Positions 1 to 11,052 of a DNA stretch of 64,000 nt are shown here, piece by piece (positions within the stretch are counted from its first letter, which is position 1; every line of letters begins with the position of its first letter). Under the pieces are notes generated by a model. That model had not been told where the DNA came from and ran no database searches. It saw only the letters and a program-made list of their open reading frames with translations. The translations under genes and the position numbers were made by a program. The stretch comes from Sipunculus nudus (lineage: Eukaryota; Annelida; Sipuncula; Golfingiida; Sipunculidae), in assembly GCA_026874595.1 (NCBI GenBank), contig CM049320.1, forward strand, positions 21,957,714-22,021,713, read 5' to 3'.

Positions 1-588
1 CATATGATATGGTTCATCTGTCGAACCATTTATATGTATTGAGATTCTCAATTACCTTCATGGAAGCTAGAACAAAGAAACAGGCATAAATCCTAGTCGA
101 AGATATTAAAAAAAAAACTGTCTCTTTCCCAAATCGAAAATTTGCTAGCATTTCATCATATCCTGTGATGTGATAATGTATCCCAGCTCAGTCATGGAAA
201 GAAAGCGTGCTGGCTCATCTTTGAACTCAACACAATTATCTGAGCAGTTTCGGTAAAAGTTGAGTCTCAGAGGAAAAAATTAGGCGAGTCTATAGGCGCA
301 GTCAGATTCAACATACTTAAAGCCTGGTAGGTATGTTGAGCACCAGGTACCCATTTCTAATATATGTGATGTCGACCAGACAAATAACAAATCCATTCTA
401 AGGATTTGTCAGGGCCACTTATTAGGGCAATAACACCGGCTGTAAGAGTGGTGGATTAGTGCTCTCTATCATCTTTATGTCGCCTGACTCCAAGTGTGAA
501 AGACCTCCCCCGAAGAAACAAATAAGTCGACAAATTCCATTGCAGACGCATAGCAAGGATTGATTTCGGGATTAACTTCGACACCATA
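1..588. other. Unassigned sequence upstream of Gag fragment
   Basis: No open frame, tRNA-like box or recognisable repeat end is visible. Because the Gag homology begins directly downstream, this may be the 5' untranslated region, LTR remnant or start of the same retrotransposon. I could not find a TG...CA terminus or a primer-binding site, so that is inference only. Confidence 0.3.
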
Positions 589-1071
589 GTGGAGTGCTAC
601 AGCTGGACGGAAGCCAAGAAAACCTTACAACTTGCTACATGTCTTCGTCGCAAAACCCAAATGATGCCTAATCAGATATTGATCGAGAAGCGACCTGATT
701 ACCTGTTTCAAAGGAATGCTTTAGCAGAAAGGGTTGGTCCACCCTGTAAAGAGAATGCTTTCCGTGCAGTGTTTCATGAGCGTAGGAGGGCTGTCAGAGA
801 GACGCTGGTGGATTATGGGAGCGAGGTGTCTTTACTAACAGCATATCCATGTTTTTGCGGTGATGCACTAGAGTTGACAGCCAGATTTCATTTTATCAAA
901 GGGTTCATTCATATTTACATGAAGTCGCTTGTAGATCTTTGTTGTCCAAACAACTGTAGGAAGCTAGTAACCTCGCAACTCAATATGGGTCGCTTGAGGG
1001 AGGAGAAGGCGTTAGGCCAGAGAGTAAGCTCCGGCCGAGATCAGCTCCGGGGACGCATTTCCGGGAACTGA
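589..1071 (+). pseudogene. Ty3/gypsy retrotransposon Gag fragment (broken)
   Basis: A 160-codon open frame without a proper start (its first codon is GTG) reads like the capsid-type retrotransposon Gag domain. Near the N-terminus, WTEAKKTLQLATCLR resembles the W-x-E-x-K-x-x-x-L-A-x-x-L-R motif. Around residues 64-100, an arginine-rich stretch is followed by ETLVDYGSEVSLLTAYP and FHFIKGF, which match the usual order: basic run, SL-x-DY or LG, AYP, then F-I-x-G-L. Gag forms the particle that packages element RNA. The C-terminal part (after about residue 110) drifts from the family, and no complete CCHC knuckle is readable before about 1300, so the frame is interrupted. The partner integrase fragment lies at 2567 in the same orientation. 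Recognition is by motif order only. This is a dead copy. Confidence 0.62.
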
Positions 1072-1311
1072 CGAAGAAACAACGGAGTTTCTAGAGCAAT
1101 CGAAAGAGTTCATGCCTAAGGAGACTAGGACTCAAGAAGTTATCCAGGATTTAAGATACTAGTTAGAGCCTCTAACTGAGCGGTTTAACAAGCTGTCGCA
1201 AGTTTTAGCAGCAACAGTCAGCTGACCAAGGCGATACATCGTGTCAGAGGTGACCGGAATCCAGCCCCGGGAAAACCAGTTCGAAGAGAGGACCAGCACA
1301 ATTGTGTTTTT

Positions 1312-2563
1312 ATTAGCTCAGCTGACATTCAGTCATGCTGAGCAATAGCGATCACTCTTTGTTCGTCGTCCGTCTGTCCGTCCGTCTGTCCGTCCGTTAA
1401 CCAGGCACAAATCGTAACCGCTGGACCTAGAATCTTGTAACTTGACATTCTAAGAGGTCCATGAAAAATCTCCTTGGAAACCAGAAATGAGGTCTCTGTT
1501 ACTCATATCCTTCGAGCTATGGGGCCCCAAAGTACCCCCCAGAATAGTAAAAAAATTCATACAAAAACTTCAATATCTCATTAATAACATCACTGATGGT
1601 CATGATTTTTGGCATACATATTGATTATGAGATGTTCCCTCAGTTCCTGCAGACTGGTAGCGCCACCTGTATTTTTCGATTTTTGTACGATTTCTCCCCC
1701 TATTTTTGAGACCTTTAAAAATGTGAGACTGGAAAATCTTAGAGACTGGACCTAGAATCTTCATTCTTGACACAGTGAGAGACCTATGAAAAGTCTCCAA
1801 GGAAACCTGAAATAAGGTCTCTGTTACCCATATCCTTTGAGCTGTGGGGCTCCTAATTACCCCGCAGAATAATGGAAAATTTGATAAAAAAAACTGCAAC
1901 ATCTCAATAACTACAACACTGATGGTCATGATTTTTGGCATACATATTGATCAAGATGTGTTCCATCAGTTCCTGCAGACTGGTGGCGCCACCTGTTTTT
2001 AATCAAATTTTTAGAATTTATTTTTCTCTATTTTTGAGACCTTTAAGGATGTAGTTATCTGTCAACAGGGTTCAAATTGTAACAACTGGACAAAGAATCT
2101 TCATTCTTGACACACAGGGAGACCCATGAAAAGTCTCCATGGAAACGTGAAATTAAGTTTCTGTTACCCATATCCTTTGAGCTATGGCACTCCAAAGTAC
2201 AGCTCAGAATAATGGAAAATTGATACAAAAGCAACTAACGCAGAGATCACCATAATTGTTTGCATGGATATTGATCATGGAGTGTTTAATCAGTTTCTGC
2301 AGACTGGGTGCGCCACCTCTATTTTTTTTTTTTTTTAAATTTTTTACGTTTTTTTTAAAGATGTGGTTATCTGTCAACAGGGTGCAAATTGTAACAACTT
2401 TACCTAGAATCTTCATTCTTGTCATGCAAGGAGGCCCATGAAAACTATCTGTGGAAACCTGAAATTAGGTCTCTGTTACCCATATCCTTCAAGCTATAGG
2501 ACTCCGAAGTAATGGAAAATTTGATACAAAAGCTAAAGTATCTGAACAACTAATCCAGAGACC
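1312..2563 (+). mobile_element. Hairpin-ended element E1 with ~330-bp tandem units, inserted in the retrotransposon
   Basis: The element opens at a T-rich site with the stem-loop AGCTCAGCTGAC-attca-GTCATGCTGAGC (1315-1343), then has a CCGTC/CTGTC run at about 1367-1398. Its interior consists of about four diverged units. Each contains the landmark GTTACCCATATCCTT near positions 1499, 1826, 2164 and 2476 (spacing about 311-340 bp), and most also carry a TCCTGCAGACTGG-type box. The same 5' hairpin is seen at 44266, 47647, 53475 and 53612, and the same ~330-bp unit at 46030-46480. The 3' end is not the usual GACCCATGGGTC-CTTGTTT. The element stops where integrase homology resumes, so it is truncated or its end has diverged. 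It codes for nothing visible and is non-autonomous. Confidence 0.6.
1487..2520 (+). repeat. ~330-bp tandem repeat, about 3-4 diverged units
   Basis: Successive units share, in order, a GGTCTCTGTTACCCATATCC-type box, an AATGGAAAATTTGATA box, an ATTGATCATG-type box, a TCCTGCAGACTGG box and a CTATTTTTGAGACC box. The spacings of the first box are about 326, 340 and 311 bp. Units differ by many substitutions and small indels, so the array is old. Related units recur inside the element ending near 46708. Confidence 0.65.
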
Positions 2564-2566
2564 ACC

Positions 2567-2890
2567 ATGAGGATGCAGAGCAACAAGGCACCCCTCAAAC
2601 AAGAAGTGGCAGACTTACCCCAGGAAAGAATCGCCTTCAATATCATGAGGCCCATGTCGAAATCATGGTCTCGGAATCAGTATATATTTGACATAGTTGA
2701 CTGTATCACCAAGCGGACAGAGGCCTATGCTCTACCTCGTCATCCGGCGCAGACTGTCCCCCGAGCAGTGGTAGATGAGCCACTTGGTTTGATAGAGGAG
2801 TTACGGATTGGTGACCGGCAACTGCCTAGAGCACCACTGATAATCGACCAAGACCACCGGAAGGAACAGGGATCGAGTACCTCGATGTGA
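2567..2890 (+). pseudogene. Ty3/gypsy integrase core fragment (broken)
   Basis: The 107-codon frame reads as the start of a gypsy-type integrase catalytic core. LPQERIAFNIMRPMSKSW is followed by NQYIFDIVDCITKRTEAYALP and a short AQTVPRAVVDE. In the family, the first D of the DDE triad lies in the (I/V)D-x-x-G-P stretch; here it reads FNIMRP, so the catalytic D is N and the following G is R. The second motif (V-D-x-x-T-K-W-x-E-A-x-P) reads VDCITKRTEAYALP. After about residue 70 the similarity fades. Integrase inserts the element cDNA into host DNA. The lost residue, the truncation and the missing protease, RT and RNase H make this copy inactive. Confidence 0.72.
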
Positions 2891-3300
2891 CTCAAGGACG
2901 CCAACGGACCAACATGGATGCCACCTCTTACAGAAGCGGAGGAGATGCGTATATGAATTCCGATGGACTTGTTTTTTTATGTATGAACCAATCAGGTTCG
3001 TATGTACTCCTAACATCCAGGTAGCTCATTTATGTGTTTACCTTTGTTGGTCAGTTCATGTAATTTCAGTGATATTTGTTGGACGAACATTCTTGGAAGA
3101 ATAGGAGTTGTAACTGATTATGGTACAGGTATAAGTTTCAGAGATGTCATTTTACTTTTGCCTCTTTCTGGCTTTGAGGCTTTGGAGGATCGCCGCAGTT
3201 TAGTTAAACCAGAACGATGTGCGGTGGCTGCTGTCAGGTTTTAAGCTAATGGGTAATAGAATGCTATTAAATTATTTCGTTACATTTTTCTGGCGTTGTT
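2891..3300 (+). other. Probable 3' remnant of the retrotransposon
   Basis: No long open frame and no clear LTR end. The position directly after the integrase fragment suggests decayed 3' pol or LTR sequence, but I see no TG/CA termini or polypurine tract that would prove it. Confidence 0.25.
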
Positions 3301-3301
3301 A

Positions 3302-3328
3302 CCCCCCCCCCCCCCCCCCCCCCCCCCC
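3302..3328. repeat. Poly-C tract (27 nt)
   Basis: Uninterrupted C run. Homopolymers this long are prone to assembly length error. Confidence 0.95.
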
Positions 3329-3640
3329 GTTATCAAGTGTAGAAAGGGTAATAGCACTCAGCCAGCTAACAGTTCGGGGCATGTACCTCCGGACTCTATA
3401 TAATTAAATTGAGAAGTCTGGTGGAATGGTACAGAAACACCAATGACATCTTATTTAAAGCCTAAAACGAATTTAATATGACCTATGTCAAGAAACGAGG
3501 CTTAAACACACGTTTGAACGCCTCAAAAGTTAAGGATTTTTTTAGTAAAAATAAACACAAAAGAGGACTTAGGGACGACTGGGTAGATTTTCATGAAATT
3601 TAATGTGCTTATGAACCTCAGAAACTTTAATTGCTGCCCA
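3329..3640. other. Unassigned sequence
   Basis: I see no gene, repeat or RNA signal here. Confidence 0.4.
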
Positions 3641-4087
3641 GGGTCGGTGGCACTACCAGTGATTATTTTACGGATCATAGCTGATCATAGCTGGGTCGGT
3701 GGCACTATCAGTGATTATTTTACGGATCAGAGCTGATCATAGCTGGGTCGGTGGCAATACCAGTGATTATTTTACGGAACATAGCTGATTATAGCTGGGT
3801 CGGTGGCAATACCAGTGATTATTTTAGGGAACATAGCTGATTATAGCTGGGTCGGTGGCACTTCCAGTGATTATTTTAGGGAACATAGCTGATTATAGCT
3901 GGGTCGGTGGCACTTCCAGTGATTATTTTAGGGAACATAGCTGATTATAGCTGGGTCGGTGGCACTAACAGTGATTATTTCACGGATCATAGCTGATTAT
4001 AGCTGGGTCGGTGGCACTACCAGTGATTATTTTACGGATCATAACTGATCATAGCTGGGTCGGTGGCACTACCAGTGAATATTTTAG
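3641..4087 (+). repeat. 52-bp tandem repeat, about 8.5 copies
   Basis: The unit begins GGGTCGGTGGCACTACCAGT and contains GATTATTTTACGGATCATAG plus a short AGCTGATCATAGCT-like palindromic tail. Unit starts fall exactly every 52 bp from 3641 to 4057, so there is no length drift. Variants (ACTACC, ACTATC, AATACC, ACTTCC, ACTAAC) and a CGGATC/GGGAAC switch define at least two subtypes. Adjacent copies of the GGGAACATAG subtype (about 3830-3950) suggest local duplication of blocks of units. Confidence 0.95.
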
Positions 4088-4663
4088 TTTTTTTATATTA
4101 GTTTTAGTTTTATTCAGTTATTATATTTTATATATATTACATGAATATTATGAGACTTAGTCGTTATATTTGTAATTAGAAACTGATTGAAAAGTCGTCC
4201 AAATGAGGATTGGTACACATTATTACGTTTAGACAGGTCCACCTGTCCCCGGCCGGCTTCGTCTAGGAAGGGTTTTCCATAGACCGATTTCACCAACTGG
4301 AATTTTATCAAAAGCATACTTTCTAGTGGATGGCGCTGCGATAGACCCTACACAAAATTTTCAAAATAATTTCAAATTCCTCATAATTAATGGGAAATAT
4401 GGAAAATGACCCCCTTAGGACAGGCATCGTTCCCGACCCTTAACGATAAAAAAAAAATGTTATTTAAGTGAATGGTAAAACAACAACAGAACGAAGGAAT
4501 GTGATAATAGATAAATGCATTTCCTTCAATGTCCACCCTAAAATGTTTATCATGTCCCTTTTTGAAATGTCGGTGTCAGAAGGTTTCATTAAAGCCTAAC
4601 AAATATAATTGTCGTCGTAATGTTATCTTTGTCACTTTTTCTCAATTTATTGTTTTACATGTA
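4088..4663. other. Unassigned AT-rich sequence
   Basis: Only short frames with no recognisable domain are present, and no repeat ends are seen. A 67-codon minus-strand frame (4114-4317) has no recognisable motif. Confidence 0.35.
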
Positions 4664-4838
4664 CAGTGAAACCACGATTTCTGACCACTAATGCGACCTC
4701 AATAGAGTGGTCGTATTTTCGACGCGGTCGTTTAAGCAAGGTCTGTTATAAAAAGCAACATGATATTGAGACCTTAAAAAAAGTGGTCATTATTTAGAGG
4801 TGGTCGCTAAACTTACTCTTCGTTTGGCGAGGTTCTAC
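4664..4838. mobile_element. mariner-like MITE M1 (degenerate)
   Basis: The left end is TA-CAGTGAAACCACG, matching the left ends of the better preserved MITEs at 58878 and 41959. The interior carries repeated GTGGTCG boxes, and the right end reads GAGGTTCTAC, a degenerate complement of the left end. It shares GGTCG-TTTAAGC and TATAAAAAGC with the copy at 15229. A TA target and CAGTGAA-type ends are typical of the Tc1/mariner superfamily, which is the basis for the class call. No transposase is present. Confidence 0.55.
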
Positions 4839-5717
4839 ATTATTTACATATCACACAAAATGTTATGAATATTGTTGATGTTAATTATTAAGCTACCAAA
4901 TTTGTCTTGTCTTAAAATAAGGTAATTCAAAATCGCCCGTTGCAAATTTCACCGTATAATGGGGTCGTTGAGGGTGATAAGAATCAAAATATGTCGGTCA
5001 CGTATGTAGAGCGGATCAAAAGGCCGGGGAAGAAACTAGTATTTTCCGAGCGACGGTTTTTGCAGATCCTTAATGAGGCGCCTCTTGGCATTAAATTTAT
5101 CTCAAAACAATGTTTTTTTTTTTTCAAAAATATTGACGGTGATTAATTAATGGTACCGCCTCGTGACCCTAGTATAAGAATATTTTGAAAAAAAAAACCA
5201 AAAAAACTCCACTATATAATATACGATTTCCGGTTAATGTTTGGGGGGGGGGGGGGGGGGTCACATAAATAATACAAAGAGCACGCCCATGGCCATGCAG
5301 CTTCTATTGCAAATAATAAGTTTTCAATGGGAAGAAAATTTGAAGAGTCTTGGACGCTCAGGCAAAAACTTTGGGGAGTCCCATCTGGGTTTAGAGCGTC
5401 CGAAGGGGAGATTATATGTGTACAATTTTGATGGGTTTATTTTTCGAATATCATGTAATTATCCTATCATGATATGATCGGAAATCGTGTCAATATATGA
5501 ATATTTGCCTATAGCTATATGTAAGCCTCAGTTATCAGCACGGTGTTTACACCACTGAGGGGAAAGTTTGAGGCAGCCGGTATAATGGTCATAGACTGCT
5601 ACAAGGTTCTAAAGCAAGAAATTCGCGCGTCCCATCGGATGCCTGGACCCTTAGAACCGAGCGTCCGTAAGAGATTCCGAGCGTCAGAGACGATTACCCC
5701 TATGTTCCTGAAATCCA
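4839..5717. other. Unassigned sequence with poly-G tract
   Basis: Contains an 18-nt G run (5243-5260) and several A- or T-rich runs. The short open frames here carry no recognisable domain. Confidence 0.4.

Positions 5718-5770
<53 letters not shown>
5718..5770. repeat. (TA)n microsatellite with one G interruption
   Basis: About 53 bp of alternating T and A. Both strands stay open as a YIYIYI reading frame, which creates spurious ORFs. Confidence 0.95.
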
Positions 5771-5775
<5 letters not shown>

Positions 5776-6268
5776 CATGTATACCATAAAGGTCTTTAAA
5801 GAATCTGACAAACTATTTTGCAATTCTGTTAATGATCAAGCAATATACAATAATTTCTAAAACGTAATATTCACGGTCAAAATTGAAATGCTTCTGTGCA
5901 GTAAAAACAATAAAATATGTATTTCCAAACATGTAAAACTTTAAAATTGTATAAACCAATGCTTAATTGGAAACCGCTATTTAGTATATTCTGGCAAAAT
6001 GCACGGAAATTACATTTAAATGATTTCACAGATAAAAACGATTAAATTAGAAAAAAAAACAAGACATGCTTTAAATGATTTGACTTTATGCTTTTCGATA
6101 ACAAACTCACAAAAAATTGTTTCAGTCTGTCCTTTTGATCAGGGCATTTAGTTTATTTAATGTGTATTCTATTGAATAACAAGCATGTCTCGATATTGCA
6201 AATATTTTAAATATAACTGCACAGTATATTCATGTATTCCTGAAGAATCTATAATATTAACCCATAAA
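5771..6268. other. Unassigned AT-rich sequence
   Basis: Nothing beyond A/T-rich unique-looking sequence is visible. Confidence 0.35.
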
Positions 6269-6548
6269 CGGCTACCGTAGCTCAGGGGAAGACCACAGGA
6301 CTCAAAGCCGGGAGGTCGTGAGTTCAAATCTCAGCCGAGGTGGTCAGATTTTCACGGTCAGCCCTCCCCCAGGGTGAGGGCCCTGCAGGCCTAAATGCAT
6401 GGGAAGACTGCGCCCCACAGCCGTGGGTAACTTACAAAAGAGTGCATCTCTGGGGGGGGGGTTCCTCGGTGTTACGGGGATGATTCACACCGAGGACCCG
6501 AAGGTGCGGTAGACACTGGGCCTGGGTGACACCAGGATACAAAAATAA
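6269..6548 (+). mobile_element. tRNA-derived SINE (S1)
   Basis: The first ~75 bp resemble a tRNA. TACCGTAGCTCAGGGG fits the internal A box and GTGAGTTCAAATCTC fits the B box of RNA polymerase III promoters, spaced as in a tRNA. The acceptor arms (CTACCG against CGAGGTGG) do not pair well and there is no functional cloverleaf end, so this is a SINE head and not a tRNA gene. The body holds GC-rich inverted stretches such as CCTCCCCCAGGGTGAGGG and a CACCGAGGACCC box, and it ends near ACACCAGGATACAAAAATAA, an A-rich tail. It is non-autonomous and would depend on a LINE that I do not see here. Confidence 0.68.
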
Positions 6549-6880
6549 TATGATATGAAGCGAGTGCTACCGCCCTGTCACGTTACCGAAACCGAGTCCA
6601 AACCCGAAATGGAGCTCTGCAGATGTAGATACTTAGATATATTTATAGATATTTATAAAATTATATATGGAACAATTTCTTGATAATGCTGGCAAAGACC
6701 ATGCAAATTATTCAGCTTTGGATGAACAAATTAACCTTGAAAATGCTGTGCCAAACATCCCTCTGTAGTCCTTAGTATATACGTTCTTCGACTGTTACCA
6801 GAAAAGTGTATCAACTCCAGTGTTGATGTCCATATTCTTTTGATTCGTCTGACGTTAAGTGACCGTGACTCTTTCTTGGT
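6549..6880. other. Unassigned sequence
   Basis: Contains a short ATATTTATAGATATTTATA stretch but otherwise no recognisable signal. Confidence 0.35.
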
Positions 6881-6985
6881 AGGTTCTTGTTGTTGTATTG
6901 TAATCGTGTTGAAGTCGCGCCATGGCCGTGATCATCCTTCATCATTCGTGACAGAGTTTCTCATCACAAATTACCACGATCTATA

Positions 6986-8802
6986 AAGCGCCGTTCACAC
7001 TTTAAAGAATTTGACACCGAATCGCCACGAGCTGACACCATTAAAATTCTAGAAACGCCGTGGAGATGTCGTAGATGATGTATTGAACGTTCGGCAAAGT
7101 TCGTAGCGAGGTCTTGAGCACTCAGAATTCGTGGCTCTATTTTTGAAATGTTCAAAAATTAAGCTTTGTCTTCACAAGTCGTAGCTAAGTCGTAACAGTT
7201 TCTTGGTAAGTCGTATAAGAGTCTTCATAATTCATGTTTATCCGTGATGTAAAACTATGTCGCGAATGCTCACGAAGGACCACGACATTGATGCGACTTC
7301 AACACGACTACAAGACGAATACAACAAGAACCTCATTAGAGAGGGTCACGTTCATAAAGTCCATTCCTACTTCAACGAATTTGGCGCCGAATCACCAGGA
7401 ACTGACATCATAATGTAACAGAAAATTTTGTTTTCTTTGTGATTTTCAACTTCTAATGAACTGAGGAGGATAAAGGGTTAGAAGTAAGAACACTATGTTG
7501 ATCTTTAAATTTGTTTTAAAGAAGATTTGTATTGTGGTTATTGGTTCCAAGTAAATTTGAACTAAAATAATTTGAAGAAGATGAATCAAATAATGTTTTC
7601 TTTGTAACTTCTTTGTAAAATACGAGGAAGTTTAGCGGTAAGAAAAGCATGTAGATTTGTAAATTTGTCTTATATCAAATTAAAAGCTGAATCAATTAGA
7701 TATTTTAACTTATATTTTGAGAATACAGATGTTTAAATCCGATTAAAGCGGTCGTCTGTCTGGACTTAAAGAAATGGACGTCGTATTTGCCGCCATAAAA
7801 ATAAGTCGTAATTGTCTAATTACTCTAATCAAATGATACATATATTATCAGTGTTTTAAACTAGATTACTTTTGTCAAAGTAAATATTTGGAGAAGTTCA
7901 GAAAAGTTTTGTTATGTCGTCCCCTTACTAATATCTTCTTCGTTTTGACATTACAATAGCTATATATCACATATATAGCTATCTAACACTCCCGTATATT
8001 GTTACTCTGTTGGTCTAGGACACACTTCTAACTTTTTCATATTCTGATAATTTTTTTAACATATCAGTCATCATCTTCATTTTCATCTTTCAATGGATTT
8101 GAGATTTATATACTCGGCCTGATGTCAAGTCGAGTCCAAGTCACAGTTATTGACTCTCGGGTCCCATTTTCAGAAAAGTTATCAAAAGTCCGAGTTTGGA
8201 TTTCTCCCTACTTTTTCGCATTTTAAGATTCACGACAGCCACAGCCAGCATTTACGGCGATGGCGTAGTAAATTGAATGATCGTAGGAGCATCGTCCACA
8301 AGTCGCAGATCAATCGTGGAGATATCGTACCAGTATATCTAACGGAGTCGTGAACATTCTTAAAAATGTCGTGTAATATCGTGCTGGCTTCGTGTCACTG
8401 TTGTAGCAAATCGTACTGGCATCGTACTCCTCTCCTACAACATCGTCCTCGTAATGGAATTTTTATCACTGGCCAGGCTGATTGGCCACGATTGGCCACG
8501 AATTCAACATCGTGGCGATTCGGCATCAAATTCGTTAAAGTGGGAACGGGGCTTAAGGACTTTTACAAGACTTGCCAAGAAACTTTTACGACTTTGTTAT
8601 TCGACTTGTGGCGACTAAGCTTAATATTTTAACATTTTAAAATTAGCGCCACGAATTCTAAGTGCTCAATACATAGCATGCTACGAACATTGCCGAGTGT
8701 CCAAGGCATCTACGACACCCCCACGACGTCCCCTCGAACTATTTTGGTGTCAGTTCGTGTTGATTTGGCGCCAATTCGTAGTAGTGGGAAGGGGGCTTAA
8801 AG
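6986..8802. repeat. Large inverted-repeat complex with TTCACACTTTAA-type modules
   Basis: The left arm (about 6986-7148) aligns by eye over ~160 bp with the reverse complement of 8640-8802. Shared landmarks are GAACTGACACCA-type, TGTCGTAGATG, TTCG-CAA-GTTCGTAGC and GAGCACT-AGAATTCGTGGC. A shorter module, TTTGACACCGAATCGCCACG, recurs as a direct copy near 7375-7410 and inverted near 8510-8556. The interior is rich in TCGT and ACGA triplet-like steps. The layout suggests terminal and subterminal inverted repeats of a non-autonomous DNA transposon, or two head-to-head copies. No transposase is recognisable. Confidence 0.6.
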
Positions 8803-9130
8803 GATGGTCAAATATACTTTATTTTCATCTCCGTTCACAGCCTCTGATCTCAAACTGTTTATCTTTTCTCGAATTTAGTATGAACAAGTAAAACGTGAGA
8901 GAACAAACTCATGAACAAATTCCATCTATGTGAAACGTTCCATGCACCTTTTTCGGCGTCAAAGTTGTTAGTCATGGACAGTGGCAGTGATGACGTAGAG
9001 CCCATACTACCTGAGTCCGAATGCATTGCAAGACCGAGCCTCTGCATGCATGGATTCCTTGCATGTCCAATTCCTTGAGTCCAAGTCCACCTTCTTCGAG
9101 TCTGAGTCATTTAGAATCCGAGTCCAAGTC
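8803..9130. repeat. GAGTCC/GACTCGG-rich degenerate repeat
   Basis: The steps GAGTCCAAGTCC, GAGTCTGAGTC and GAGTCCAAGTCTGAGTC cluster at about 9005-9140. Related steps occur at 8115-8165, 9785-9880, 58630-58695 and 59200-59270. This looks like a decayed 6-mer array dispersed with repeats. I see no unit that can be aligned at full length. Confidence 0.4.
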
Positions 9131-9780
9131 TGAGTCTAATGCAGGTATCACAGTTTAATAAAATTCAAAATAGAAGTTTGACATTATCATCTGTATATTT
9201 AATATTAGTTTAATTTAGACACAATTTAGCTGAAGTTCTGATTACCTTCAGGATCCGATGCAGAGCTAGAGCTTGTTACGTATAGTTTTATTTCTGTTAA
9301 TATTCTGTTAATAATTCGCACATGTATATAAGTCATTAGAGTATATGGCAGAGTTTTTTTTACTGAAGGTTAGGTAAACGTAATAGCACGTGGGTTTGTT
9401 ATGCGCAGGGTTAGATTTTCATCCAGAACAGAGACTTAGCCCTGTTGTGATTGGCTGTTGCAAAGTGTGAAGTCAAAGGAAACTTTAGAAATGACTTAAA
9501 TCTAGCAATACATGTAATTTGTTATCTTTCCTGACAGTCTGGGGCTGACAGTGCGAGAAAAACTACGCTTTTGATTAGATCACTGCTAAGTTGACAGTGC
9601 TCATCTATGTGCCAAATGCTTTTGAACAAATCACACAACCTCCCGTCTTTTGTGGGGAAAAAATAGAAAAAATGTTTTTTTTTTTCATGAATTGGGTTCA
9701 TTTTTATTTAAAATCCATATTTATATTTTTTCATAGGCAATTATGTAATATGATAATATAATGAGATTTGGAATACGTTT
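9131..9780. other. Unassigned AT-rich sequence
   Basis: No gene, RNA or repeat recognised apart from T homopolymers. Confidence 0.35.
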
Positions 9781-9996
9781 GCTTGACCTGAACTCGTGAT
9801 GGACTCGGCCTGATTTCTCATGTTCTTTTAACTCCGGGCCTGAATACCAGTCCGAGCCAAGGACCCTCGAGTCAAGGGGCGTCAAATTGCCGTCAATATA
9901 GGGGGAATGGGGGATATATATATACCCCACTCCCTTTTTTTAGCAAGGGGAGGGGGCTTGGTCAATGTAATCATCCCCCCTGATATTCAGAGAAAA

Positions 9997-10094
9997 ATAT
10001 TTATATTATATTATATTATATTATATTATATTATATTTATATATATTTATATTATATTTATATTATATTTATATTATATTTATTTATATTTTTT
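9997..10094. repeat. (TATAT)n / ATATT low-complexity tract
   Basis: Pentamer ATATT repeated with drift into ATATTT over about 98 bp. Confidence 0.9.
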
Positions 10095-10257
10095 AAAATG
10101 AAATTTATTAATGATTAGAATTAAAGACGTTCCATTTCTGAGAAATTTAAGAAATATTATTTATCTAAACCTGGTTTAGCTGGAAACATACCTTACTTTT
10201 TAAAACCTTTCACTTAATTGTAATGTATATGAAATGTGTCACAGAGACAATAAAATA

Positions 10258-10265
<8 letters not shown>

Positions 10266-10290
<25 letters not shown>
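10266..10290. repeat. (TA)n microsatellite
   Basis: Short alternating TA tract following GTGTGTG. Confidence 0.9.
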
Positions 10291-10390
10291 GGTTCCCAAA
10301 AAAATCCCAAATTTGGTTACCCTCCCATGACTTCGTTACACCCCCCCCCTCCTGAAGATAAATTGACGCCACCGCTCGAGTCAAAGTTCG

Positions 10391-10841
10391 TATTTGGGTC
10401 CTTCATCACTATACCGGTTATATGTAAATGATGAGACGTCTCCCTTAAAATAAGCAGCAGCAGATTTGTTTCTTCATATAAAGATTAACGTAAGTCGTCG
10501 ATGCAACTTCATCCCAAATCACAAGGCTTATCATTATAGAGAATCTTTAATTTTGGATGGGATAAAAAAAAACCTTCTGCCACTGCTAACCTGTCACCCT
10601 CTCTGGCTAGAGGTAGGGGTAAAAACTATAAGAACCTACAGAATTTAACGATTACTATCTGAAAGAAATGCTTACATGTTGATCAACATTTGAGAAAACC
10701 GCCGTGATGTATCAGTCTCAAATGGCTATAGTGAGTATATAACACGATATACTTTGTATTTGTATATACCGGTATCACAGAAATTAACATTGGATATTGG
10801 GTTAACTGTTGGGAATTCGAGAGTTATATATGAATACCTAA

Positions 10842-10843
<2 letters not shown>
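10391..10843. other. Unassigned sequence
   Basis: No recognisable signal. The short open frames lack motifs. Confidence 0.35.

Positions 10844-10885
<42 letters not shown>
10844..10885. repeat. (TA)n microsatellite
   Basis: About 42 bp of alternating TA. Confidence 0.95.
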
Positions 10886-10887
<2 letters not shown>

Positions 10888-10995
10888 AACATGAATACAC
10901 AGAAAGGTCGGTTCACTGCCGATGAACAGACTTTCTGCGTGTTTATGTTTAATTTCTATCTACAATGAACCAGCATGGCTATATTCATACATGCA

Positions 10996-11000
<5 letters not shown>

Positions 11001-11044
<44 letters not shown>

Positions 11045-11052
11045 CTCTCTCT
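11001..11052. repeat. (CT)n microsatellite
   Basis: About 21 CT units, then CTGGCTCTCTCT. It sits after ATGCATGCAT. Confidence 0.95.

Noticed and set aside
589-1071. Functional cellular Gag-derived gene
   Set aside because: No proper start codon, degraded C-terminus, no CCHC knuckle, and the paired integrase remnant points to a decayed retrotransposon.
6269-6345. tRNA gene
   Set aside because: A and B boxes fit, but acceptor pairing is poor and a ~200-bp tail with an A-rich end follows, so it is a SINE head.
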